The notes beneath the pieces are model-generated. The model did no database searches and was not told the DNA's origin. It worked only from the letters and a program-made list of their open reading frames with translations. Shown here piece after piece: positions 16,660 through 23,480 of a stretch of 25,682 bases of DNA. Position 1 is the first letter of the stretch, and each line of letters starts with the position of its first letter. Origin of the DNA: an uncultured Lachnospiraceae bacterium (GTDB lineage: Bacteria; Bacillota; Clostridia; Lachnospirales; Lachnospiraceae); contig CAJTVD010000033.1 of assembly GCA_910579495.1 (NCBI GenBank), positions 14,821 through 40,502 of the forward strand, in the 5' to 3' direction. A program made the translations under genes and the position numbers.

Positions 16660-16998
16660 TTACACTGCTTTTGCTTTACCTGCACTTAGCTCCTGGATAG
16701 ATCTTAAAATGTCCCGCACACGCTCCATTTGCTCCGGACTGAAACCTTGAAGTATGTCAATAACTTTCTCCGGTACCTTGTGATTCTCATTTCCGGATAA
16801 TAAATAATCACTGCTGACACACAATGCCTTTGATATTTTAAACAGAACCTCTGCAGTAAAGCCTTTTTTACCCATCTCTATTTCATAGAGAAATTTCGTT
16901 GATATATCCACTTTTTCAGCAAACGCATCTCTTGTATAGCAGTTTGCTTCCCTCAGACAACGTATTCTTTGCCCAATGTCTTTGTACGATAGTTCCAT
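16660..16998 (-). CDS. XRE-family transcriptional regulator, first of three in the Agr region
   Basis: A 112-residue DNA-binding protein. The helix-turn-helix spans about 4-64 (IGQRIRCLREANCYTRDAFAEKV and the recognition helix around STKFLYEIEMGKKG), ending in SSDYLLSG, typical of the family. A short helical tail (FSPEQMERVRDILRSIQEL) may mediate dimerisation. ATG codons at 17010, 17001 and 16998 are in frame; GGAGG is 5 bases from the last, which is therefore preferred. It is divergent from agrB across a 300-base gap that holds a large nested dyad, so it may control itself and agrB; this is inference. Confidence 0.85.
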   Translation of the reverse strand: MELSYKDIGQRIRCLREANCYTRDAFAEKVDISTKFLYEIEMGKKGFTAEVLFKISKALCVSSDYLLSGNENHKVPEKVIDILQGFSPEQMERVRDILRSIQELSAGKAKAV

Positions 16999-17132
16999 CA
17001 TAACCTCCATCCTGACAAAATGTTTTCAATACTGCCCTGGCATTTCGTCCAGTCTCTTTGCTATTTAGTTCCTTCATGTTAATCACACTTGCTGTTCAAA
17101 CCATTATACCATGCAATCAACCCAATACCGAT

Positions 17133-17235
17133 AATATTACCAAAGTTGCGTATTTCGGAACTAAACTGGAATATTTTGTCGATTTTTGTCGTTTTCAGAT
17201 AGTTTAGTGCCCTATAAGGGCAGTTTGGTAATATT
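17133..17235. promoter_or_regulatory. Nested dyad in the XRE-agrB control region
   Basis: AATATTACCAAA (17133-17144) and TTTGGTAATATT (17224-17235) are a perfect 12-base inverted repeat. ACTAAACT (17160-17167) and AGTTTAGT (17201-17208) form a second pair around exactly the same centre, 17184. TTTGTCG occurs twice near the axis (17175-17181 and 17185-17191), and GCCCTATAAGGGC is a local palindrome. TTTTCAG(A/T)TA recurs about 42 bases apart, the second copy near a probable agrB -35. This looks like paired operator sites for a dimeric or tetrameric regulator, or a leader RNA structure. No -35 near consensus is seen for the -10-like TACAAT at 17261, which would suit an activated promoter. Confidence 0.6.
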
Positions 17236-17298
17236 TTCAGTTATTTTTGGAAATTACAGCTACAATGACTGTATTGATAAGGAAAGGAAATACAGCGT

Positions 17299-17862
17299 AT
17301 GAGTGAATTTTTGAAAGCGCAATATGATTTCAGCGATTATCAGGTAGCGCAGCTTAAGTTCTTCGGGAAAACCTTTGCCGCAGAAATCAGCAAGCTTCTG
17401 ATTATGGCATTGATTTTCAGCGACAGGATCGGGATGTACTTTTTTGCGGTGACAATAATGCTGTTGCTCCGGGTTTCTACTGGGGGGCTTCATTGTAAGA
17501 CGTACTTGTCCTGCTTTTTGGTATCCTTTGCTTATATGTTTTTGTCGTTAATGGTAATGCCAGCAATCCCAATCAATAAGGTTTTTCAATTGATATTGTT
17601 GTTTGTCTGTATGCTATGTAATTACTATGTTGGCCCTGTTACCTCGGTGGTACATGTGCCGCTAAGCGACAGACTGGTAAAAAGAGTAAAGGTGCAGGCG
17701 TTTTTGATTATCTTTATTTATTTAACTCTCACGTATATAGTACCGGAGAATCCTTATATTACTGTAGGATTTTGGGTTATTATATTACATACGATGCAGT
17801 TGGTAACTGCAAGAATTCTTAAGAAAGGAGATCCTTATGAAAGAGAAATTTGTGAAGCTTAG
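17299..17862 (+). CDS. agrB: AgrB-type autoinducer processing and export protease
   Basis: Membrane cysteine endopeptidase that cleaves the AgrD precursor and helps form and export the cyclic autoinducer. The 187 residues match the family length. The catalytic pair is His65 and Cys72 in STGGLHCKTYLSCF, with the same seven-residue spacing as His77/Cys84 of Staphylococcus aureus AgrB. Membrane segments lie at about 32-57, 72-90, 96-112, 132-149 and 155-172, with a basic loop KRVKV. A moderate AAAGG site precedes the ATG. The 3' end overlaps agrD by 26 bases. G+C content falls along the gene, from near the genome average to A+T-rich. Confidence 0.93.
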   Translation: MSEFLKAQYDFSDYQVAQLKFFGKTFAAEISKLLIMALIFSDRIGMYFFAVTIMLLLRVSTGGLHCKTYLSCFLVSFAYMFLSLMVMPAIPINKVFQLILLFVCMLCNYYVGPVTSVVHVPLSDRLVKRVKVQAFLIIFIYLTLTYIVPENPYITVGFWVIILHTMQLVTARILKKGDPYEREICEA

Positions 17863-17974
17863 CAAGCCTTTGTTGACAGCTTGTATGGCGTTAGGTGCGT
17901 GGGTAACTATTGATATTGCAAGTTATATTTTTTTCGGAGAATACGAATATCCCAAAAATCCTGATGAACAATAA
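17837..17974 (+). CDS. agrD: AgrD-type autoinducer precursor, predicted serine-lactone peptide
   Basis: A 45-residue precursor starting MKEKFVKLSKPLL, which can form the amphipathic membrane-binding leader helix. The recognition tail GEYEYPKNPDEQ (34-45) matches in pattern the acidic, proline-containing tail of AgrD proteins (S. aureus DEVEVPKEL). The five residues just before it, SYIFF (29-33), align with the ring of the S. aureus peptide (CDFIM), so Ser29 stands where cysteine closes the thiolactone; a lactone ring is predicted. The only cysteine, Cys16, lies too far upstream in the leader. The ATG follows AAAGGAG with 7-base spacing and overlaps the end of agrB, the usual agrBD arrangement. 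Confidence 0.85.
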   Translation: MKEKFVKLSKPLLTACMALGAWVTIDIASYIFFGEYEYPKNPDEQ

Positions 17975-17994
17975 ATAATTAGGTTTTTTAGTAA

Positions 17995-18048
17995 AAAGTA
18001 CCTCCTTTTTGACAGGATATACATATCTTATCAAAAAGGAGGTGCTTT
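17995..18048. terminator. Long hairpin after agrD
   Basis: AAAGTACCTCCTTTTTGA (17995-18012) pairs with TCAAAAAGGAGGTGCTTT (18031-18048), 18 positions with one mismatch and an 18-base loop. It follows the agrD stop by 20 bases. T-runs flank it better on the minus strand, so it may serve both agrBD and transcripts arriving from agrC. Confidence 0.7.
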
Positions 18049-18052
18049 AAAT

Positions 18053-18231
18053 CTACTGGAGGATGAAGCTTACACCTTTCCGGTCTCTTAGAAAATCAAT
18101 CTCAAATCCCCATACTTGCTCTTCAATGTTCTCAGAGAGCGTCCACTTCTTTTATTCGATGTCTGGACTTTGCCTTTGTGCTTCCTACCAAAAGGGAAAT
18201 ATTTCTTTCCAAAGCCACAAACCTTTTTATA
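18053..18231 (-). pseudogene. Remnant of an IS256-family transposase
   Basis: Two overlapping minus-strand frames together resemble the N-terminal region of IS256-family transposases. One frame (18231-18088) reads SNKRSGRSLRTLKSKYGDL, comparable to the family's N-G-x-x-x-K-T-x-x-x-x-Y-G pattern. The other (ending 18053) continues EIDFLRDRKGVSF, comparable to E-I-x-V-P-R-D-R-x-G-x-F. A one-base frameshift joins them. The catalytic DDE core and the inverted ends are gone, so it is a dead fragment lying between agrD and agrC. Identification is by motif pattern only. Nothing else is seen in 18232-18295. Confidence 0.55.
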
Positions 18232-18295
18232 CTACTTAATGAAAATTTTACTGCTTCATATAGCATTTTGCACTTTTAATACCCCAAATTAACAC

Positions 18296-19567
18296 TCACG
18301 CTCTCTTTTTATTATTGATAGTAAAACTAAACCAACTTTCATCATCAATATATTTATTCTCGCAAAATAGACAAATAGAATATTCATTGCAAATATTTTT
18401 CACATTATATAATCCCAGCCCTCTATTTTTCCCTTTCTTGCTATAGCCTTTTCTGAAAAAAGAATCTATTTCATTATGATCAATGAATTCGCTTCTATTT
18501 CTGACCTCAATTTCAAATATATCTTTAATCTCTACCACTGAAACAAATAAAACTTTATCTAGAATAGAGTTTTCCAAAGCCTCTACCGCATTATCCACTA
18601 AGTTTCCAATTATTTCTACCATCTTGTATATTGGCACTCCAACATTGAAGTCCTCAATACCTATTGTATATAAAATCTCAATATTGTGTTTCTCAATTTC
18701 AACAAATTTACCATATAAAAAGCCTATTAGTATCGGATTACCTGATGTCAATAATTTATTATATCGATTTTCCTGAACTACAACATGGCAATAATCTTTC
18801 TGTGCATTTACAAGTTCTTCGTAAGTATTATACATATAATGCTGATTATAAATGGTATTTATATGGTTATCAAATTCATGTTGACGCATTCTTATATTTT
18901 CAATCAGACTCTGAAAAGATTCCGCATATAATTTATGCATTTTTAATTCTGTTTCAATTTCCTTTGATTTAACCCTATATTTACTTAACTGCATCGCCAA
19001 AATACATATGAATGATATACTAATAAATAACAACAATGATTGGTTTAATTCTATTATATTAAGATGCTTATAACCAATTACAATATATGTCGTAACAGCA
19101 ATACTTATTAAAAGCGTAATTAATAATATTCTCTCCTTATCCTGTAAATAAACTGACAATTTAGACAAATTAAACTTGGACAATATAAATAATAATAACA
19201 TAAAAGCAATTATATTCACATACAATAAAGTCATTTCATTAAAACTTGCAATGTCAAATGAATAATAAAACGAAATCATAACCACAAGTTGGACAGCACC
19301 AATAATTATCATACATAAAACATGGTTTAAAATAATAGTTTTTATACAAAAACGAAATTTTACTCCACAGTAGCCAAAAACTAAAATATAAGTTACTAAT
19401 GTATATATTTTAGGTAACCCATAATAATTTATTGCTGTCATGATTATCATATACACAGACAAAAAACTTACTGTAACAATATCAAACCTAAACTTCTCGC
19501 CATATAAACGGTGTAAGCATAAAACAATAGACAGCATTTCCAACAATAAACAAACATTCGTAATCAT
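18296..19567 (-). CDS. agrC: AgrC-like sensor histidine kinase (GHKL family)
   Basis: Membrane receptor kinase of the HPK10 type that senses the cyclic peptide. In 423 residues, about six or seven hydrophobic segments cover 1-195. The phosphoacceptor is His230 in RQHEFDNH, a spacing typical of AgrC. The ATP-binding part has the N-box GNLVDNAVEA (321-330) and the G-box NRGLGLYNVK (381-390). The ATG follows GGAG and overlaps the response-regulator stop by 4 bases, so translation is coupled. The gene is much richer in A+T than most of the window and uses A/T-ending codons throughout, suggesting transfer. It converges on agrBD, so the locus is not the single BDCA operon of Staphylococcus. Confidence 0.93.
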   Translation of the reverse strand: MITNVCLLLEMLSIVLCLHRLYGEKFRFDIVTVSFLSVYMIIMTAINYYGLPKIYTLVTYILVFGYCGVKFRFCIKTIILNHVLCMIIIGAVQLVVMISFYYSFDIASFNEMTLLYVNIIAFMLLLFILSKFNLSKLSVYLQDKERILLITLLISIAVTTYIVIGYKHLNIIELNQSLLLFISISFICILAMQLSKYRVKSKEIETELKMHKLYAESFQSLIENIRMRQHEFDNHINTIYNQHYMYNTYEELVNAQKDYCHVVVQENRYNKLLTSGNPILIGFLYGKFVEIEKHNIEILYTIGIEDFNVGVPIYKMVEIIGNLVDNAVEALENSILDKVLFVSVVEIKDIFEIEVRNRSEFIDHNEIDSFFRKGYSKKGKNRGLGLYNVKNICNEYSICLFCENKYIDDESWFSFTINNKKRA

Positions 19568-20292
19568 AATCCATACTCCGCTAAAACTTTCTTCCTAAAA
19601 GTAACTCCAATTTCTATTTTATCGTCATAATTCTTTAACGTGATATACCTGTTTTGTATATCCACGTTGAGAACATAGTCTTTATTTACAATAGTGCTCC
19701 TGCTGCACTGGAAGAGACAGTTGGCATCCACCTCATCAAGCAGCCTCTGGCAGGACTGGTAGGGCACGGTTAGGCGGCTCCCATTTACCAGGTGCACCGT
19801 CACCACATGCCTTGTGTTTTCTATGTACAGCACTTCCCGCACCCTGACCGGGTAGAAGACTCCATTCTTACGGAAACAAAAAGCAGGCTCTGTCTCCCCG
19901 CCTGATGGAAAATATAATGCCTTTCTCACAAGCTGTTTTACTCTATCCTGTGAGAAAGGCTTCTCCACATAGCCGAGACAATTTAAATCCGTAAAAGCAT
20001 ATTTTGTAGTATCTTCCAGCGAAGTGACAAATATCACCGGCGTGAACATATACTTTATCATATTTCTTATTTTCCCCACCAACTGAATGCCAGAGGTGTC
20101 CCCCGGCTTTGTAGGATCTAATATAATATCCACCAGGAATATGTCGATGGTTTTTTCCATCAAAATCCCATAGGCTGTGAAGGCGTCAGAAACAGCATAC
20201 ACTGTCACATCCGCCTCCACCTCCATCACAAGTTTTTTCAGCGCTTCCAGTTGAATCAGGTCGTCTTCAATAATTAAAATTGTTTTCCTCAT
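19564..20292 (-). CDS. agrA: LytTR-type response regulator (AgrA-like)
   Basis: Receiver domain (about 3-125) with the acidic pair Asp10/Asp11, phosphoacceptor Asp55, Thr90 and Lys111 (EKPF), followed by a LytTR DNA-binding domain (about 135-240, including RVREVLYIENTRHVVTVHL and the CLFQCSRSTIVNKDYV stretch). At 242 residues it has the usual AgrA length. AGGGG precedes the ATG. It lies 7 bases after the double-XRE gene and overlaps the kinase by 4 bases, so XRE-regulator-kinase is one operon. Base composition changes inside the gene near 19690: upstream part G+C-rich, last ~40 codons A+T-rich like agrC. Confidence 0.92.
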   Translation of the reverse strand: MRKTILIIEDDLIQLEALKKLVMEVEADVTVYAVSDAFTAYGILMEKTIDIFLVDIILDPTKPGDTSGIQLVGKIRNMIKYMFTPVIFVTSLEDTTKYAFTDLNCLGYVEKPFSQDRVKQLVRKALYFPSGGETEPAFCFRKNGVFYPVRVREVLYIENTRHVVTVHLVNGSRLTVPYQSCQRLLDEVDANCLFQCSRSTIVNKDYVLNVDIQNRYITLKNYDDKIEIGVTFRKKVLAEYGL

Positions 20293-20299
20293 AATTCCC

Positions 20300-20986
20300 C
20301 TACATTTTGAAGAAACAGTCCACCTGCTTTGCCAGTGCCAGTATTTCCTTTTGCACCGGCAAGGTTAGCTGTCCCCAAAGTTCATCAATGATCATTTTCT
20401 CTACATGTCCATTATCAAGCAACAGGCTGGGCTTACATCCGGTAACTTCATATATCCGGAGCAGCAGCTCTGCATCGGGAGCTGTCTGTTTTTTCTCCAG
20501 CATTCGATACTTTTTGATGTTTACACCCAGCTTCTCCGCCATGGGTATCTGGGCAATGCCCGCTATTTTTCTGATCTCGTACAAAACAGACTCTGATGCC
20601 CCGCCTTCCGCCCTTCTCTTTAGTATCTCAATCTCGCACCGGGCTTCCAGGCTTACCTGGTCAGCGCATTTTTCAATCCCCTGCTCCAAAAACAGGGCGA
20701 TTATGCCCAGGAGTTTCCGGTAATCCTGGCCCTCCCCATCCACCAGTATGCCAAGTTCAGAAACACTGGCATGGGACTTTTTCCCTGTAAAGAGAAAATT
20801 GATATCCCACCCCATAGCAGACAAAAGTGCCAAAGCCTTATTGGGCACAATCACTTTTCCAAGCTCCATTTTGCTGAATTGGCTCTGGGTAATTCCCAGT
20901 TTATTACCTGTTTCCTCCTGTGTCAAATTCAAATACACTCTATATTGGCAAAGCCTACGTAAAAAATTTTCATAACTACTGCGCAT
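20300..20986 (-). CDS. XRE-type regulator with two helix-turn-helix domains
   Basis: 228 residues. An N-terminal XRE domain (about 6-68) contains LNLTQEETGNKLGITQSQFSKMELGK and ends WDINFLFTG. A middle helical linker follows (about 85-130). A second XRE-like domain (about 138-193) reads RKIAGIAQIPMAEKLGVNIKKYRMLEKKQTAP and ends GCKPSLLLD. No enzymatic or sensor motif is seen. The ATG follows GAGG with a 10-base gap. As the first gene of the operon with the LytTR regulator and AgrC, it may set the operon's basal expression or act as a partner of the regulator; this is inference. Confidence 0.85.
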   Translation of the reverse strand: MRSSYENFLRRLCQYRVYLNLTQEETGNKLGITQSQFSKMELGKVIVPNKALALLSAMGWDINFLFTGKKSHASVSELGILVDGEGQDYRKLLGIIALFLEQGIEKCADQVSLEARCEIEILKRRAEGGASESVLYEIRKIAGIAQIPMAEKLGVNIKKYRMLEKKQTAPDAELLLRIYEVTGCKPSLLLDNGHVEKMIIDELWGQLTLPVQKEILALAKQVDCFFKM

Positions 20987-21082
20987 GGACTAATTTCCTC
21001 ACGAATTATTTTTAATAATACCATGAATAAATTTTACGAAAATGCACTTTTCCCACCCTAGAGCTATATTTGACTATCCCCG

Positions 21083-21124
21083 CAAAAAGCCGCCCCCTTT
21101 GTATGTTTTCCAATCCCTGGCGGC
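21083..21124 (-). terminator. Probable terminator after the short AgrC-like kinase
   Basis: On the minus strand GCCGCC and GGCGGC enclose a long loop and are followed directly by TTTTT, 8 bases past the kinase stop. The short stem and 24-base loop make it a moderate prediction. It would separate the two regulator operons. Confidence 0.5.
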
Positions 21125-21131
21125 CCTAAAT

Positions 21132-21929
21132 CTATTTTTGCAAAAAGTTAATTTTAAATTGCAGGAAATTTATTCCGCCACAGTCCTCATTGGAAACCAC
21201 GATCTCTCCCCCTGCCCCGGCGGCAATTTTCTTTAATTTGGCAAGCCCCACTCCCCTGCCCCTTCCTTTGGTGCTAAAGCCTCTGGAAAAGAATCTTTCC
21301 ACTTCATCTGCCCCCACCATACTGCCGGAATTGGCAACCGCAATATGGCAGTTGCCCAGGGCCACATAGATTTTCTTTATGGGGGCTTCTTCCCCGCCAA
21401 GCGCCTCCACAGCGTTGTCCAGTAAGATTCCCAGTATTTCCACTACCTCATAATCCGGGACCACAAAGCCTGCCTCCGGCATATCCACTTTGAAATCCAC
21501 TGTGATCCCCAAAGCTTCCGCTTCCTCAATCTTTCTGTAAAGAAAGCCGGTCACCAGCGGGCTTCCCACAGACAGCAACAATTTTGTCTCCTTATTTTTA
21601 TCAACCATAGCCTTACAATATTCCTTTTGCCTTTTTACTAATTCTTCATAATTATCCACTGTGTATACCATCCCTAAAATAGCGCTGATGTGGTTTTTCA
21701 GGTCATGCTGCCGCTCCCGGATCAAATTCACCAGGTCATCATACGCTTCATAATATAGCCTGTCCCTTTCCAGCTGCTCTTTCTTAAATTCCTCATCCAT
21801 CTTTTTCTTCCTCTGCTGGTTCAGGGTATGAAAGAACAGTAAAATAAAAAGCGCAATCAATATCAGGACACTGATATCCATCGTGCCATTGTTTTCCATC
21901 TGGCATAGTAGCCCATACTGAAAAATCAT
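21132..21929 (-). CDS. AgrC-like GHKL kinase with only one membrane helix
   Basis: 265 residues: a short N-terminus, one hydrophobic helix (about 18-34), a coiled-coil-like linker (36-60), then a phosphoacceptor segment RERQHDLKNH with His75 and a catalytic domain with LLDNAVEA (169-176) and GRGVGLAKLKK. Compared with AgrC the first Asn of the N-box is Ile (GILLDNA), though the second Asn is kept. The multi-helix peptide-sensing domain of true AgrC is absent, so it cannot sense an autoinducer in the usual way. It may read a cytoplasmic or membrane signal, or act with the neighbouring AgrC or LytTR regulator. It lies 15 bases after an XRE gene, with no response regulator of its own. No clear ribosome site fixes the start. 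Confidence 0.85.
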   Translation of the reverse strand: MIFQYGLLCQMENNGTMDISVLILIALFILLFFHTLNQQRKKKMDEEFKKEQLERDRLYYEAYDDLVNLIRERQHDLKNHISAILGMVYTVDNYEELVKRQKEYCKAMVDKNKETKLLLSVGSPLVTGFLYRKIEEAEALGITVDFKVDMPEAGFVVPDYEVVEILGILLDNAVEALGGEEAPIKKIYVALGNCHIAVANSGSMVGADEVERFFSRGFSTKGRGRGVGLAKLKKIAAGAGGEIVVSNEDCGGINFLQFKINFLQK

Positions 21930-21944
21930 AGTAAACCGCCGTCC

Positions 21945-22352
21945 CTATTCAGGCAAATTCCCAAACAGTTCTTTAAACCTGTCCGCAGTGTCCTTCCAGC
22001 CCAACTCCTGCCCGTAAGTTTTCTTTTTATCTGCCACAAAATAAACCATCAGCCGGACGAGAATCTTCATTTTGTCCGCATCTGAAGCATTATCTACCAT
22101 GAAAAACAAGTTCTGGTCATTTTCCCTGTACCCGAACAGCAGATAATCAGCCGTCACATGGAAATATTGGCGGAACCGCAGCATCACTTCCTTGCTTAAG
22201 CCATACTCACCTTTTTCATACCCCTTCACAGCGTTAACCGTTACCTTCAGTATCTCAGCCATCTGTTCCTGTGTCAGCCCGTTAGCTTCCCGGATTCCCC
22301 TGATCCGTTTTCCCACTTCCACTTTGTCGATTGAGCCGTAATATTCCTTCAT
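21945..22352 (-). CDS. XRE-family transcriptional regulator, partner of the short kinase
   Basis: 135 residues with an N-terminal XRE helix-turn-helix (about 12-72: VGKRIRGIREANGLTQEQMAEIL, recognition helix VTVNAVKGYEKGEYG) ending FHVTADYLLFG, then a helical C-terminal part (DADKMKILVRLMVYFV) of unknown role. The first domain resembles that of the XRE protein at 16660-16998. The ATG follows GGAGG with 8-base spacing. It starts a two-gene operon with the one-helix AgrC-like kinase. Confidence 0.85.
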   Translation of the reverse strand: MKEYYGSIDKVEVGKRIRGIREANGLTQEQMAEILKVTVNAVKGYEKGEYGLSKEVMLRFRQYFHVTADYLLFGYRENDQNLFFMVDNASDADKMKILVRLMVYFVADKKKTYGQELGWKDTADRFKELFGNLPE

Positions 22353-22382
22353 CCCCGGGCCCTCCGTGCGTATTTTTAATTT

Positions 22383-22411
22383 ATTATATATGGGTTCGAA
22401 AATGGATGAAA
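22383..22411 (-). promoter_or_regulatory. Putative promoter of the XRE/short-kinase operon
   Basis: On the minus strand TTTCAT (22406-22411) is followed after 17 bases by a perfect TATAAT (22383-22388), about 30 bases upstream of the XRE start. Confidence 0.5.
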
Positions 22412-22463
22412 GAAAGTGTAGCTGTTGTTTAGGGCTAGTTTTACTTTTATACCCCCTGCATAC

Positions 22464-22505
22464 AAAAAAGACTTCCCTTTTGCTGCCAGTGCAAAAAAGA
22501 AGTCC
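22464..22505 (-). terminator. Intrinsic terminator after the chemoreceptor-like gene
   Basis: On the minus strand GACTTC...GAAGTC (22499-22504 with 22470-22475) encloses an inner TTTTTTGC...GCAAAAGG pairing and is followed by TTTTTT. It lies 15 bases past the stop of the gene at 22520. Confidence 0.85.
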
Positions 22506-22519
22506 CCTGTGCTTTTCAA

Positions 22520-23470
22520 TTATTTTTCCCCAAGCCCGCTTTCCTTTATCATTGGGGGGATCTGCGCCATCATATTGTCAATATCCTCAAACATAGCGCT
22601 TTTGGTCGTACCCAGGTAACTTGCCATATTGATATGGGTTACCACCTTCCGGTATTGGTCTTTAATCCTGTCAAAGAACCCGCACAGAAGCTGCAGTGCC
22701 TTTTTGGATTCATCCACTACCCCGGAAACCTGGGACTGTACTTTCACTGCCCCTTCTGCTGCCTGGGTGATCTGGTTAAACATCACATAGGTCTCATCCA
22801 CCTTTTCAATGCTTTCACCCAGGGCTTTCCGGGAAGTATCAATGCTTTCACTGAGCTTATCCGTCCCATGTTCCACTTCGTTGATGCCGCTGTCCACCTC
22901 TGTGGTCAGGCCCTTGATCTCATCTGCAAGCTTCTTTACCTCTGTGGCGACGATCACAAAGCCCTTTCCCGCGCTTCCTGCCCTTGCCGCCTCAATAGAA
23001 GCGTTCAGCGCCAGTATGTTGGTCTGGTCGGCAATATCCATGATCTTTCCCATGCATTTTTTTATCTTCTCTGTTGCTGCCTGGAGATCCGCAAAGGTCG
23101 TGACCATCTCGTCAAAATCCACCTGTACCTGCTGGGAATTGACTTTCAGTTCCTCCACCTCGTTCTGTGCCTGCTCTACAGACCGGGCAATTTCTTCCCT
23201 TACTTCCCCGAACTCACCGGTAATCTCGTCAATGCTGGAAAAGGTCTGCCCAAAGTCCTGGAGCTTTTCCTGAAAATTCTCAGCCTCGCTGATAACCTCG
23301 CTAAAAGAGCTGCTCACCAGGCTAAGCTCCTTGAGCGAATCCACTTCCTTATTCACAAGCTCCGTGCGGTAATTTTTCAGGCTGTCTATTACAAACAAAA
23401 CCGGATATAAGCTGTATTTTTCCTTCTTGTCTTTTTTCTCTTTTACGCCACTTTTTTTTCTTAACAGCAT
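22520..23470 (-). CDS. Soluble methyl-accepting chemotaxis-type signalling protein
   Basis: 316 residues with no membrane helix and no HAMP domain. A basic N-terminus (RKKSGVKEKKDKKEK) leads into a long alpha-helical coiled coil. The highly conserved hairpin tip is plain: MDIADQTNILALNASIEAAR, AGSAGKGF, IVATEVKKLADE, where AGSAGKGF replaces the usual AGEQGRGF. The C-terminal tail (SYLGTTKSAMFEDIDNMMAQIPP) follows the returning helix. Receptors of this class normally hold CheW and CheA, but no chemotaxis kinase is in the window. The frame opens at 23497, but the ATG at 23470 has GGAGG 5 bases upstream. It starts 10 bases after the FIST gene stop, so the FIST protein is the likely sensor partner. 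Confidence 0.9.
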   Translation of the reverse strand: MLLRKKSGVKEKKDKKEKYSLYPVLFVIDSLKNYRTELVNKEVDSLKELSLVSSSFSEVISEAENFQEKLQDFGQTFSSIDEITGEFGEVREEIARSVEQAQNEVEELKVNSQQVQVDFDEMVTTFADLQAATEKIKKCMGKIMDIADQTNILALNASIEAARAGSAGKGFVIVATEVKKLADEIKGLTTEVDSGINEVEHGTDKLSESIDTSRKALGESIEKVDETYVMFNQITQAAEGAVKVQSQVSGVVDESKKALQLLCGFFDRIKDQYRKVVTHINMASYLGTTKSAMFEDIDNMMAQIPPMIKESGLGEK

Positions 23471-23480
23471 CTTCTCCTCC

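Noticed and set aside
16998..17299. Riboswitch or tRNA in the gap before agrB
   Set aside because: No conserved riboswitch core or cloverleaf can be traced; the nested dyads are better read as operator sites.
17837..17974. Cys16 of AgrD as the ring residue
   Set aside because: It lies 29 residues from the C-terminus inside the hydrophobic leader, whereas the ring normally sits directly before the acidic tail, where Ser29 is found.
17995..18048. Long inverted repeat as the end of the IS256-like element
   Set aside because: Both arms lie on the same side of the transposase fragment and form a hairpin typical of a terminator.
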